Assembly: GCF_932274485.2 (NCBI RefSeq)
Contig: NC_065885.2
Span: 31,943,062 to 32,007,061 of the forward strand
Length of the DNA: 64,000 bases
Reading direction: 5' to 3'
Source of the DNA: Patella vulgata
Lineage: Eukaryota > Mollusca > Gastropoda > Patellidae
The translations under genes and the position numbers were made by a program. Every line of letters starts with the position of its first letter. The first letter of the stretch is position 1. Below the pieces are notes generated by a model. The model was given only the letters and a program-made list of their open reading frames with translations. It was not told where the DNA came from and searched no databases. Positions 46,364 to 58,282 of this stretch are shown piece after piece.

Positions 46364-47372
46364 ATGGATTTTTTACCAGATGAAAACAATCACTTGACTT
46401 TGGTAAGTCTTATGATAATATTTTAACATAAGAGTTTAAAATATGTTTAGTTTTATTGACTGTCAGTACCTTTAACTGACTGTATGTCTATTTATGTTCG
46501 AGGTATAAGCGTCATTCTAATTTTTAGAAAGCTAATCTGGGCTTGTTTATAAAAGTTTAAGCTAGTCGTTTAGTAAGGATGCCACATTATTTGATCACTT
46601 TTTGATTTATAGATGTCGTATTAATGCTGGGTATTAGGCTAAAATATTAATTTGGATATATTTACAGGTTTTTTGTCGTCAAGGAAAAAGAAAATTAAAA
46701 ACTTTGAGAAATAAAGATAACCCCCCAAGATGCTGTCGTCAACTTTTTCAAACCACAGAAAGTCTGCCTGAAGAGAACCAATCTTTAGGTCAAGAGAAAG
46801 TACAGCACTCGCCAACAAAAGACTGGGTGACATGTCTAAAATCTTCTCTAGAATTTGATAATACAACGTCATTAAATCAATTCCAGTCTTATTTACATTT
46901 CATGAACTCTTGCGAAAATCAATTCGAGGGGAACAAATTAGCAGAAAATAGAGATGCCTTGGGAATTTCAAATCAAATAAACATACTTGACACTCAAGCA
47001 ATAGATACAATATCCCCTTGTAGTTATGCTGGCGCCAAAGATCAAAATGATCTCGTTTATTTATATAAAACAAATGCATGTGTAATATCTCCTAATATAG
47101 AAAGTACAAACAATGACGTTATGTTATGTGGTGAAAACATTTCCGATGGTCATCACATGACTAGTTCCTGGTTAACAACAGCGACACCATCTAGTGGCTT
47201 ATATTTTGATGATGTCATGGAATCAGATGAATTTGAAGTGGACCATGAAGAAGTTGTTCAATGTGTATCTGGATCATTTGATACCACAAGTTGTTATTCT
47301 GATGACTTTAGTGGAAGTGACGAAGGATTTCTTGAAGATTTTTCGGAATGTTCTCTGGTGGATTTTTCATGA
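46364..47372 (+). CDS. Array partner gene copy A6, unknown family
   Basis: Exon 1 46364-46402 (MDFLPDENNHLTL), intron 46403-46667 (265 bp, GTAAGT to TTTACAG), exon 2 46668-47372. The product is 247 residues. It shares the basic N-terminal block (CRQGKRKLKTLRN, RCCRQLF), SPTKDWVTCLKSSLEFDNTT, YAGAKDQNDLVYLYKTNACV and the acidic end, which here reads FSECSLVDFS. It is closest to A1. Intact despite an inverted setting, a duplicated promoter and a SINE piece at its expected start site. No known domain was recognised. A candidate AATAAA lies near 47663. The FoxJ1 copy convergent with it (48207-48642) is a fragment. Confidence 0.8.
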
Positions 47373-48206
47373 TTTATGTAGAAATATTGTTTGTTATTTA
47401 AGTTTGTTGACACAAATTGGAGAAACGTTTTTCATCATCTAAAAAATATTATTTTCCGTCACCATATTGATATGTATCAAATGAATCTTTAATATATTGA
47501 TAGAAATATGTTAAATACTTGTTACAAAAATAATTTTATTATTTGTTATATTTTTATTATTACAATTACATCTGTGATACGCAATTTGTGATTTAGTATA
47601 TGTATTGTTTTTATATTATATTCAATTTACATTTGATAGCTTTGTATATACATGTATTCAAAAATAAATTATATATATATTTTCTAAAAACGTATTTATT
47701 GGAATTTGTTTTATGCACGTAATGTAGGGTAGCGGTAAGGCATATTATATATTAAAAACACCCTTTAAAGCTTGGAATTAAATATCTAATTTCTAGCATT
47801 TCCATAGTCTCTAATTTAGTGACTAGGGTATTATGAATACTACATTTCAGATGTTACAGATGAAAGACTTGGGAAATTGTTCTTTTAAGATTCAAGGGGG
47901 TCTTTTTGAATTATTTGATTATATATACTACTTACTCATTTATTTGGATACCGATATCAGGTATATTCTCTATCGTGTATTGCATGTTCGTTCATAATAG
48001 CAATAAAACGAGGGCATGATAGTAGACGTACACACATTTACCACGAACTACTATTCAGACTGGAAAATGTAGTAAATAGAACTTTTGTGTCAAAAGTTTC
48101 TTAAATTAGCGTCACAGAATCGTAAGCAAAAACAACAACAAAGGTACCCCAAACCAAAAACTGTCATCAGTACGGATCAAGTATAATATTTAACAGTGAA
48201 TGGTTT

Positions 48207-48642
48207 AAAGATAGATTGTGTCGAATTGAATTATTCCAGTGAGAATCAGCCATTTTGTAATAAGGAAAATTATCAGTGATCCACTTGTAAATAGAAGATA
48301 TGTTGATTCTCTTCTCCTCCGTATCGTTGATTGCCATGGATATGAGGGTGGCGTATGAATACGGAGGTTTATTGAAACCATTGTTTCGGTGATGTCTATA
48401 TTCTGTAGAACTATTCGTATTTATCAGTTTGGTCTGTAAGACTTCTCTGGATACTGGAAGATGTTGGCTGGGTAATTTTTTGGGGTTGTCTTGGTTAATT
48501 TACCAACATTTAGATTTCGTAACCATCCCAAACCAGACAAACTCTCATCGATATCGTAATTTCCTGTATTTTTCTTGTCTATAGGATTCTTGATTAACCA
48601 GTTGTTTAATAAACGTGCAGCTAGAAGATGTGTAGAAGTCAT
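48207..48642 (-). pseudogene. FoxJ1-like: FoxJ1-like copy 7, truncated
   Basis: Minus strand, ATG at 48642. N-terminal codons through [10 protein letters not shown] are readable. A rearranged stretch (near 48460) shifts the frame, which then ends at 48424. The first two-thirds of the forkhead domain survive in another frame up to [10 protein letters not shown], where homology stops at 48207. The TATA motif is altered to TCATATACTATAG. Not functional. Confidence 0.9.
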
Positions 48643-49481
48643 TATGGTAGAAGTATGTTGTAGAAGAGTTTTAACTATTCTATCATTAAAATGATATACC
48701 GAATATCTACATTTTTCATATACTATAGTATACAACTATATAAACATACTGTAATCCTATCATAGTCAGCTATAAAATAATCACTGCTATTTCTTTATAT
48801 CAATCTTATTACAGTTAGTTTAGTAGTTTAGTATACCACGTTTAATGTCAAATTTATATAAATCGCTAATCATTCAGTTAACTGTGATAGATTGACATAG
48901 AACTAATTAGCATTAATGATAGCGACTTCAGTATAGATTGGAACGGAACTAATTAGCGTTAAACCATATTTTCATTTAATGAAGGCTACCCTTTTTGGAT
49001 TATCTACTTAATTTGTATGTATAGATACCAAACTTATTTTTTCAAAAGAGAATCATAATAAAACTAGTTTATTTACTTACTTTCAGGATAATTTTTTGAT
49101 AACATATTCCGATGCGAAATATTGATAACGTTAAGGATCAGACTATTCTTCTTTGAAACAATAACATTTATTTATCCATTCATTCATTATTTATGTTTAC
49201 TACAGTTTGTACAAGTTTGTTAAATTGTGTATAACTCGTTGAATGTTTTTTTTATTTATCGATTTAGATCTTTAATTATAACACATGTCAATTGCATTAT
49301 TATGCTGCCACTGTAACTGTTGTTGATATTATATATAGCTTTAATTTATACTTTTTATACTTTAATTAGAACACATGTCAATTACATTATTATGCTGTCA
49401 CTATTATTGAATGATAGCACAAAACGTTGGCATGTTAGTAGTTTCTACATGAAAGAGTGTTTCCTTCTCGAATTCTAGGGA

Positions 49482-49545
49482 AGTTCGATGGCCGAATGCT
49501 TAGCACGTGCGCGCTGTATCATAAGGCCTGTCATTGAGTCAACTT
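49482..49545 (+). mobile_element. Truncated V-SINE-like head
   Basis: GATGGCCGAATGCTTAGCACG to GTCATTGAGTCAACT, then an abrupt join to unrelated sequence. It lies at the same site as the SINE of units 1, 2, 3 and 5 (CTCGAATTCTAGGG precedes it), so unit 7 also had that insertion. Confidence 0.8.
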
Positions 49546-49819
49546 GTTTTAGTTAATAACAGTTTTCTTTCTTAAATATAACATCGTGCTATAGTTATCT
49601 TGGTAAAACAAAAGTATTTTGTTTTTATTGATAGCACAGGAAGTTTCCACGGTGTTCTTAGTCACAAAAAGATTGATTCTAATTGCTTAATGTATACATG
49701 TATTTCTGAGTTTCATTTTAATAAATACATCTGAAAACGTATTTTTAGGAATGTTTTACCTTTTTTTAATCTAGATAAACGAAAGCCCCCAAAATTCTCC
49801 GTTTGCCATGCCTTTTCGC

Positions 49820-50150
49820 GTTTCGTTCGACACACAACAATCATCATTAAATGTTTATGTGTCTTGACGGCGCTTATAAAAGCAAACTAAATCTGGTTAG
49901 ATTTAACCCATGCTGGTTAAAAATTTGTGCATTTTCGGGTTTCGCACGACAAACGGCAATCATCATTAATCAGTTAAGGGTCTGTCTGCGTCTCTAAATC
50001 TGATTAGATTTAACCCATGCTGATTCAAATATATTTTCAGGTTTCGTTAGACAATCATTCATAATTAGTTAACTGTCTATCGGCGCTCTAAAATAAAACT
50101 AAATGTGAGTAGATTTAACCCATGCTGTTTAAGATTGTATTATTAGTTTG
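49820..50150 (-). repeat. 116-bp repeats, inverted, unit 7
   Basis: About three diverged copies, marked by AACCCATGCTG-TTAA boundaries (49907, 50015, 50120) and TTTCGGGTTTCG motifs. Confidence 0.7.
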
Positions 50151-50299
50151 CATTAATTAGAACTGCTTTATCACCTGTGCTCATCAAACGATGGGTCAGC
50201 ATCAACGTTAGATTGTAATGAAATGGACATTGTACGAGCTTTAGCTCTGAAGAAAATTATATAAAATGAGTTATACGTTGTCTATCAATAAAAACTTAT

Positions 50300-50730
50300 C
50301 CCTTTTTCATCCATATACTATTAACTTATCTCAGTTTCATCAATATATATTACCTAACCTTTATTTTATAAATATGATTTTAACTAATCTTTATTTTATA
50401 AATATGATTTTAACTAATCTTTATTTTATCAATTTAATATTAACTCACCTTTATTTCATCAATAATATATCACTTTACCTTTATTTTATCAATTTAATAT
50501 TAACATAACTTTATTTTACCAATATAATATTAACTTAACTTAACTTTATTTTATCAATTTGATATCAACTTACCTTTATTTTATCAATATAATATTTAAT
50601 TACCTCTATCTTATGAATATAATATTCACTTACCTTTATTTTATCAATATAATATTAATTTACCTTTATTTTGTTCATCAATGTGGTGTTATTAACGTAC
50701 CTTTATTTTATTAATATAATATTCATTTGT
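50300..50730 (+). repeat. 30-bp AT-rich minisatellite
   Basis: Repeats of CTTTATTTTATCAATATAAT plus ATTAACTTAC, period 30 bp with one longer unit near 50530, about 13 copies. A frame here that repeats NLYFINMILT is a by-product. Diverged related sequence occurs in unit 6 at 44400-44640. Confidence 0.9.
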
Positions 50731-52104
50731 CTATTAAATAACTTATCATTGAGTAATATATTTTATCAGTAAAACAGTATGGTGTCACTTTAAGAGTATT
50801 ACAAAATATATAAAAAAAATAATTAACATCGTCATTTATATTGATTTAATAAAGGAAATTGTCAATAAGATCAAATGGCTTCATGTTTTTAGCAGCGTTA
50901 CTTTGGATGGGGAACACACAACCGAATAATCAGAATATGGTAGTATGTAAAGTTATTAAAAATGTAGATCATAAGAATTGGGTAGCATGGGTCAAGCGTC
51001 GTTAAAGTCGTTTATATTAATAAATCCCTGAATCGTTGTTAGATACAGTTTTATCCAGATTGGTCTTATTACATGACACTGATATTAAATTACTGCCATT
51101 TTAAACATTTAACTGCGAATATAAATTATTAATTTCTAATTCGTTAAATGTTGTTTTATATAAAGTTTAATCCAGATTGGTTTTATTATATGACACTGAA
51201 ATTACTGCCATTTTAAATATTTAACTCTTATGTAAATTATCTATTAAGCTGGTTGGCGACACTTATGCATATTGTAATACGTCTTTATTTTTCTTCAGGC
51301 GTAACACCATAGTGCTGCCAGATAATGCATAGACCCCTGTTTGTAGCATGTTGAAGGGTTGCTGGAATATTTTTGGGCAAAAAATTAAGGGTGACTCTAA
51401 ATTTTTACAGGATTCCTGTTTACGACTAGCCGAATAATTTCAGCGTGTCATAACTCTGTAAAATTGAAATGCACATTTACTATAGAAATAATAACACCCC
51501 CCCACCCCCGAGCTATTCACCAGATTACTAGATTGGGCTTTCAAATATACTGGTCTGAATGGATGTAGGCCAATCCTGCCAATCCTAAATAATTAACTTA
51601 AAAAGAAAATCAAGTTTTTGTGGCGCCTCAAACTTTGACCTCATGTGAATTGACCTCAACAGAAGGCATCCGTATTAAAGACCTACCTAAAGAGAAGTTG
51701 TAAGAAAAGTAGACATCGATAGTCCAAAATAAAAGCTAATCGTTAGTGAGTTGGATCTCAGAGTTGTTGATTGGAGGACAAAATGGTACGACAAATTTCT
51801 GTTTTAAGTTTTGCTACTCGTGATTAGTGAATAGATTAATTAAGATTATATAGTTACCGTTAACCTATCACAACAACAACAACTATATCTTAATTATCAT
51901 TGGTTAAACCATTGCTTGAAATGATTGTCTGCCAAAATAGAGTTTGAGATGGTATAAAAAGTACAAGGCATTTCATATATATATATTTTTTTGCTGTGAT
52001 ATTAAACTGTGTGTAAAGGAAGTTAGACCTCATTCAGTAATTAGTATATTTTATCTAAACAAGATATAAATATTTGATTTTAATTTTTTTTTTTTATTTA
52101 AAAA

Positions 52105-54628
52105 ATGGATTTTTTAACTCTATGAAAACAGTCACTTGGCTTTGGTAAGTCTCATAAAAATATATTTTGACGTAAGAGTTTAAAGGCCGCGAGTATCTGT
52201 CCATGTCTTTCTGAGGTAGCTGTCATTTGTATTATGTTTTACAAGTTAAACGCTTTTATAAACTAGGAAACTTTCATCTGTTGACGCCGACGCTATGAAT
52301 ACAGCCATAAACTCTACACCATTGTAGCCAATGTCAGGCTCTAGCGTTGACGAACTGGTTAGCGACTACAATGACAGATTGGCCATGGTATATTGACCAA
52401 GACAAGGTTAAACTGCGAGGCCTGGAACGGAAGTTCAGGTCCAATCACGTGGGACTCAAGCGACAGATTTCCCAGGACAAGCGGTCGGCACACACTCTCC
52501 TAACAAAAGGACGCTCGTAATTCGTATCACCGCAACAAGATCCAGAACGCCGATAGGAAGCAACTCTTCCAAATAATCGATGACATTATTGGCGAAAAGA
52601 CGTCATTGGTTGCTACTTTACCAGACCACTGTTCGGCCATTACTGAAAAAGCCTGGTTTGGATTATAATGTACTCAAATTACATAATGATATCATGCTAG
52701 CCCTAGATGGGCATTCGGGAGTTATTCTGATATTGTTGGGCTTGTTAGCTGCTTTTGATACCATTGATCTTTGTATTCTTTTGGAGAGACTTCAGAAACG
52801 GTCTGGTATTAAGGACTTGGCTTTACAGTGGATGGGATCTTACTGGCGTGATAGAACTAGAGTGTTGTAGTAAATGGTCAAAAACCAGTATTCGCTCTTG
52901 GTCTACCACAGGGTAGCGTTTTAGGGCCGCTATTGTTCATGCTTTATTGTATCCCTTTGAAGGATATTATACTTACATTTAAGAATGCGGATGTTTCTAA
53001 GGTGTGCTATTGAAAAATGGGTCATTGATATTCGTGCGTCGATGCTTACTAAAAAACTTGTATTTAATTATGGTAAAACTGAAGTTATACATTTTTTGTC
53101 TGAGTACAGATGTTGTGATGAATTAAAAACTATACGAATTGGCAATGATGAAGTTCCTCCATGTTCAAGCGTCCGTAATTTAGGTTTTTATTTGATGAGA
53201 ATGCCCCTGTATCTAGTCACGTTGCTAAAGTATGTCAGTCAGCTGTTTTCGCGCTGCATAGAATTGGCCGTATTCGCAACGTTTTAGACCGCACCTCTAT
53301 TGAATCGCTTGTTCACGCTTTCATCACCTCACGCCTTGAGTACTGTAATAGTCTTTCGCATGATCTATATCCTAGCTCTCTAATTAATCGTCTCCAATCT
53401 ATCAGAAACTCTGCTGCACAACTAATAACACCCACCCGTAAGAATGAACACATCACCCCAATTCTCCAGGATTTCCATTGGTTACCTGGGTACAGGCGCA
53501 CTGAATTATTTTCACTTATATATGTCTCATTCAGCTAGCAATACATTATCTGTTAATTGATCTTTAACACAGAGAGTTCTAACGAGGCGGGCCTGCTCTT
53601 CAGCTGAGATCATTCCTACTGAGCCAACGCAACCGTTCCCCCAAGTGACGCACGAAAAATGTGCCTTCGCTAATGCCGCCCCTCGACTATGGAACTCTCT
53701 CCTTACTTCTATTTGCAATGCCTCCTCCCTGGATTCTTTCAAAAAACACCCCAAAACGCATCTTTTCCCACAGCAGCACACCGAAATATTCATTTACACT
53801 AGAATTGCTTTTAATTTTTACTTTTGTTTTTATGTCCTTTTTAATATAGTTTCTTTTTATTATAACCTTTTGATTTTTTAATGTCTTCGTATATGTCGCA
53901 GTGTTATTAAACTGATGATTTTCACTTTCATTTATAGGTTTTATGTCGACAAGAAAAAAGAAAATTAAGAACTTTGAGAAATAATGATAACCCGCCAAGA
54001 TGCCGTCGTCAACTTTTTCACACCACAGAAAGTCTGCCTGAAGAAAACCAATCTTTAGGTCAAGAGAAAGAACAACACTCGCCAACAAAAGACAGGGTGA
54101 CATGTCTAAAATCATGTCTAGAATTTGATAATACGACGTCACTAAAACAATTCCAGTCTTATTTACAGTTCATGACCTTTTACGAAAATCAAGCCGGGGA
54201 CAGCACCTTGCAAATCAAATAAACATATTTGACAAACAAGCAACAGATACCGAGGTTACGAGAACTGGCGAATCTCTTTGTAGTTATTGCGACGCCAAAC
54301 ATCTAACTGACCTCGTTTATTTAAATAAAACAAATACATATATGATATCTCTTCATATAAAAAAAAAAATGGCCTGATGCTGTGTGGTGAAAACACAACC
54401 GATGCGTATCATGTGACCAGTTCCTTGTTAACAACAGCGACACCTACTAGTGGCTTATATTTTGATGATGTCATGCAATCAGATGAATTTGAAGTGGACC
54501 ATGAAGAAGTTGTTGAATGTATATCTTGATCATGTGATACCACCAGTTACTGTTCTGATGATTTTAGCGGAAGTGACGAAGTGTTTCCTGAAGATTTTCC
54601 CAAATGTTCTTTGGTGCATTTTTCATGA
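52105..54628 (+). pseudogene. Partner gene copy A7, decayed, LINE in intron
   Basis: Exon 1 (52105-52144) has one extra base after ATGGATTTTTTA, breaking the frame. The donor GTAAGT and acceptor TTATAG (before 53938) survive around an intron enlarged to about 1.8 kb by a LINE. Exon 2 starts with CRQEKRKLRTLRN-type sequence but hits a stop at 54220-54222 after a deletion and has further frame breaks near 54350 and 54520. Homology runs to the stop at 54626-54628. Confidence 0.88.
52275..53905 (+). mobile_element. CR1/L2-like LINE fragment
   Basis: Pieces of an endonuclease-RT polyprotein in order: DRKQLFQIIDDI-type linker (52540-52600), LLAAFDTID (52740), LPQGSVLGPLLFMLY (52898-52945), then FITSRLEYCNSLSHDLYP (about 53320), NSAAQLITPTRKNEHITPIL and LHWLP-like HWLPGYRR (53480), and AAPRLWNSLL with FKKHPKTHLF (53680-53770) at the C-terminus. 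Several frameshifts and stops separate them. RT motif order and the terminal LWNSL signature fit CR1/L2-type non-LTR elements. Confidence 0.85.
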
Positions 54629-55300
54629 TTTATGCCTAGATTTAACATATATAAAATATAAACAAAATCTTCTATTATGCATTAATAGAAATATCTTGTC
54701 AATACTTGTTATAAAAATAGTTTTATTTTTTGTTATTTATTAATGTTAAATTGAATCTGTGATACGCAATTTGTGATTTAGTATAGGTATTGTTTTTATA
54801 ATATATTCAATTTACATTTGATAGCTTTGTATATACATGTATTCAAGAATAAATTATCTATATATTTTCTTATAATTTATTAGAATTTGTTTTATGTCAA
54901 AATAATTTAGGTTAGCCGTAGCGCATATTAAATATTGAAAACAGTTTTTAAAGCTTGGAATGAAATATCTAATTTTGTAGCATTTCCATATTCTCATTAA
55001 CGGCTTTAGTGAGCGGGTAAATATGAATAGGTACACTTCAGATGTTACTGATGGCAGTATTGGGATTTGAATCTATATACTTACTCATTCATTTGGATAC
55101 TGATATCGGGAATAGTCTCGACCACCTGTTGTATGATCGTTTAAAATAGCAGTGGAACGCGAGCATGGTAGACATAGCACACATTTACCACAAAGTACTA
55201 CTGAAACTGGAAAATGTAATAAATCTAAATGTAAACCAACAAGAAAAGAACCCAAAACCCCCGAAACGGTCACCAATAGAAAGAATCAAGTTTATAAGTT

Positions 55301-56599
55301 TGTCAGTGAATCGATGACAAACAAAGGCTTGGCGGATTCAATCCGTTAATGGCATGCATGTTAATTTAATAAAGTGGCACGATCCGTATGTCATGTTGTG
55401 TATTTTCATATTTTTATTATTGAAAGTAGATAAGGAATCAATATAAAACGCCACAACTACAACGGTTATTTATAGGCTGTTTATAGCTACCCACCTCACC
55501 CCAACCCACCCCTACCTAGCTTGGCCAATTCAGTTGACAGTTTGGTATAGAATTGAAGAAGAATGTCTATATTTACATTTTTTACCAGGATTGCTAAACA
55601 TTAATTTTGAGGCGAAAGGAACGGGAGGTAAATAGGCCTGGATTTAGGGCGACACCCAAAAACACGAAGTTACAGTCCATAGATTATTTGGACCTGACGT
55701 AGAAAAATTTTATGAGATGCTCGTGACATACTCGACTCTTCATTATTATAAAGATTAAAATCTTCGACATACTTATAAAATGTTGTAGGCCAAGAAATGA
55801 CAGTGAAGTTAATGGATGGAGAATTGCCAGTCTGAATCCCGCTAAGTAAAATGTTAAAATGAGTTAGCCCCCGTTAATAAGAGATTATTAGATGTTGAAA
55901 TACAATACAATCCAACTAATGAATTGTTTCAATGGCATTTTAAGACGCACCAATTGAATAGATAATTCGGTGTAACCAATATATGAGGTAACTCGCCCCT
56001 AGATATAAAGTGATCGTAATTAAATCACTAATTAGCTGAGACTGTACAGTTATTGTAACGTGAGCTTTTAAGTTGCACTCGATTTTATGTTAAATCTCCT
56101 ACTGCACTGTCATAAATTTAAATCCCACAGGAAATGTTATACTTAATATCACAACTGTATTTTACATAGCTCCAGGAAGTCTATTCTTCGGGGAAAATCT
56201 ATTTTTTAACACGATGCTAGTTTTTCTTCGTGTTAATAATTGTCGTGATTATGTAGAAAAGAGTCACCACTAAATGTATTGCATATGATTAACAACATCA
56301 GTTGAAATTCGAAATTTTACTTTTTTAACGCCCATTCAACTCATAAGTTGCAAATGTACTTTGCAAATTAGATTGGCGTTTTTCTCATATGATTTAAATC
56401 GTTGACGAGAATACTGAACATATATAAAAGTACAATAAAATGTTTAGCTATGAGAGAAAAGAGCCAAGTTGTATCAGATGTTCTAGAATGCGCACGTCAA
56501 AGACACGATTGATTCAACAGTTTTGACCTATATTTTGGAAATGGAAGCTAAGGGTTTTCTTGGTTTCGACACTATATTTTGAAACTATATGGTTTCAGT
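55301..56599. other. Non-amplified flank, no gene seen
   Basis: First sequence outside the array. A 66-codon frame at 55152-55349 (KPTRKEPKTPETVTNRK) straddles the boundary, lacks a recognisable family and cannot be supported as a gene. The rest is AT-rich spacer. Confidence 0.6.
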
Positions 56600-56865
56600 T
56601 GTCCCGTAGCCACGGTGGTACAATTCGTTATGTGCTAGCTCATTAAACTGAGTGGCCTGTGTTCGATACTGGTGTCGGCAGAGGGCTTGGCATGAAACTA
56701 CGTCTATTTGTTCTTATAGAACGAAAACTGAGATTCCGTGTACACGTTGGGGTGCACGTACAAGAATCCTTGACAGCTGGTATCCGGAATAAAAGTTAGC
56801 CGTAACGCCGATATCCGAGCAAACGTTAAGCCATGTTTCATTTCATTTTAGACGCCCGGAGGGAA
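56600..56865 (+). mobile_element. tRNA-derived SINE, third type
   Basis: CACGGTGGTACAATTCG and TGTGTTCGATACTGG are tRNA-like A and B boxes, the body contains GGCTTGGCATGAAACTACG, and the end is AACGTTAAGCCATGTTTCAT followed by a T-rich tail. Clear target duplications are not seen. Confidence 0.65.
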
Positions 56866-57229
56866 CACTATATCGATCGTTTTTTCTTTTAATTATTTTT
56901 AATCTTCAAGAACAACTAAACAATTTCCGACAAATACATTCCGGGGTTATTTGTTGGATTTGTTCAGCTTTTGATTTTCAATTATGATAAAGAAATTCTA
57001 GGCCCCTCGATCGGAACCACTGACAATTTAAGATGACCACGACCCGAAAAGCCGAGATATTTTCCCAGCCTAGTTGACATATGTTCATGTCCACTTGTTA
57101 AGTTAGATAATTTGGTGATCCCTAATCAATCTTGCTAATGTTTAGTTATTGCAGGTTTACATACATTTCTTTATTTAATGTTGTACAATTATATACTTGA
57201 TGACTTATGTGTACAACTTGGTTCGGGTA

Positions 57230-57497
57230 TAAATGGATGTTGCCTGGACACCACGGCTTAGTGGTCTAGAATGTCGCGCTTCGAGCTCTAGCTGGCCGGT
57301 CGCCACTGGCATGCGGTCGTGGATACGATCCCTGCCGTGATCGTATTTGACTTGGAAATAGGGGCGCATTTTCAACCTCTTAAATTTGTGCCGGGAACTT
57401 CGGTTTCCTCCCACATGAAAGACGACTGGACTTGCGCTAAAATAATAAAAATAAGACAGTTTGTCTGCAATGTCAACCTCGGTGGAAGCGAACGTTA
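57230..57497 (+). mobile_element. tRNA-derived SINE, fourth type
   Basis: Head GGCTTAGTGGTCTAGAATG and GGATACGATCCCTG, core CTTCGGTTTCCTCCCAC (V-SINE-like) and 3' end CCTCGGTGGAAGCGAACGTT. The same 3' end was copied into partner A6's leader (46226-46282). Confidence 0.75.
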
Positions 57498-57505
57498 ATC
57501 AGTAA

Positions 57506-58279
57506 AGTCCCCATCACACCAAAGCACGACCTAACGCGACTCAAATATTTAAGTGGTGTTGTAAAGCTGGAGAAGGTCTTCTTGGATCGCGAAAGTCGCC
57601 GTCAGGTCTTCGTCAATCGGGAGCATGTCTTGTTGAAAAGGCACCAATTCGACCTTTAAAGCCCCCATCACACCAAAGCACGACCTAACGTGACTCAAAT
57701 ATTTTGAGTCGCGTTGTAAAGCCGGAGAAGGCCTTCCTGGATGGCGAAGGTCGCCGTCATGTCTTGGCGAATCAAAAGCAGGTCTTGTTGAAAAAGCAGT
57801 TATGACGATCCAGGTTGTGCAGGACCAACTCGCCCCATCCTAGATCCATCAAAACCTCGGCAAGACCTACTCGACCTATACTAATCACGTCCCCAACACG
57901 ACAAACCCCCTTCAGACCAGATACTGTACAGATCCTGTCCAGATCCATCACGACCTCTGCAGAGTAGTATAAAATGATCAGAAATAAGCTTGTAGTTTCA
58001 TATCGTGTCTGGATATTCAAAAGTGAACATCTCCGTGTCTCGCTGCATCGCATCGAGATTACGCTCGGTCCTGTTAAAGTCTTCTTGGATCGTGTTGGTC
58101 GTCTTGTTTGATCGTATCGACATCGTGTAGTTACCGAGTCTGTGGGTCCCGGAGACTGATTGAAGTAATTTCATCAAATTTGTACCGCGACTATACGCGA
58201 CCTGCTAGAAAGTATGAGTCTCCTTGGATCGCCAAATGTTAAGGATCGGAACCACTCGAGCTTTGGTCTGACGGGAGCT
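57506..58279. mobile_element. Probable non-autonomous DNA transposon
   Basis: Ends AGTCCCCATCACACCAAAGC and, inverted, AGCTCCCGTCAGACCAAAGC match at about 19 of 24 bases. They are flanked by TAA on both sides (57503-57505 and 58280-58282). A 3-bp TAA duplication would suit PIF/Harbinger. The first 150 bp are duplicated in tandem (57506 and 57660). No transposase frame is seen. Confidence 0.6.
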
Positions 58280-58282
58280 TAA

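Larger units (their letters stand above)
44866..51045 (-). repeat. Inverted array unit 7
   Basis: Reads, from left, unit end (a 110-bp end segment is duplicated at 44866-45000), a decayed microprotein frame, intact partner A6 on the plus strand, spacer, FoxJ1 fragment, truncated SINE, 116-bp repeats and a 30-bp minisatellite. Bases 47393-48206 hold no gene. The promoter-proximal segment downstream of FoxJ1 copy 7 (48643-49100) is still recognisable. Confidence 0.85.
51046..55300 (-). repeat. Inverted array unit 8 (edge of the array)
   Basis: Contains unit-end sequence (duplicated at 51050 and 51165), partner promoter remains, decayed partner A7 and its downstream flank, which matches 47640-48090 downstream of A6 until about 55260. 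No FoxJ1 copy follows. The amplified region ends here. Confidence 0.85.

Noticed and set aside
50266-50508. Frame with repeated NLYFINMILT
   Set aside because: It is a translation of the 30-bp minisatellite, whose period is divisible by three.
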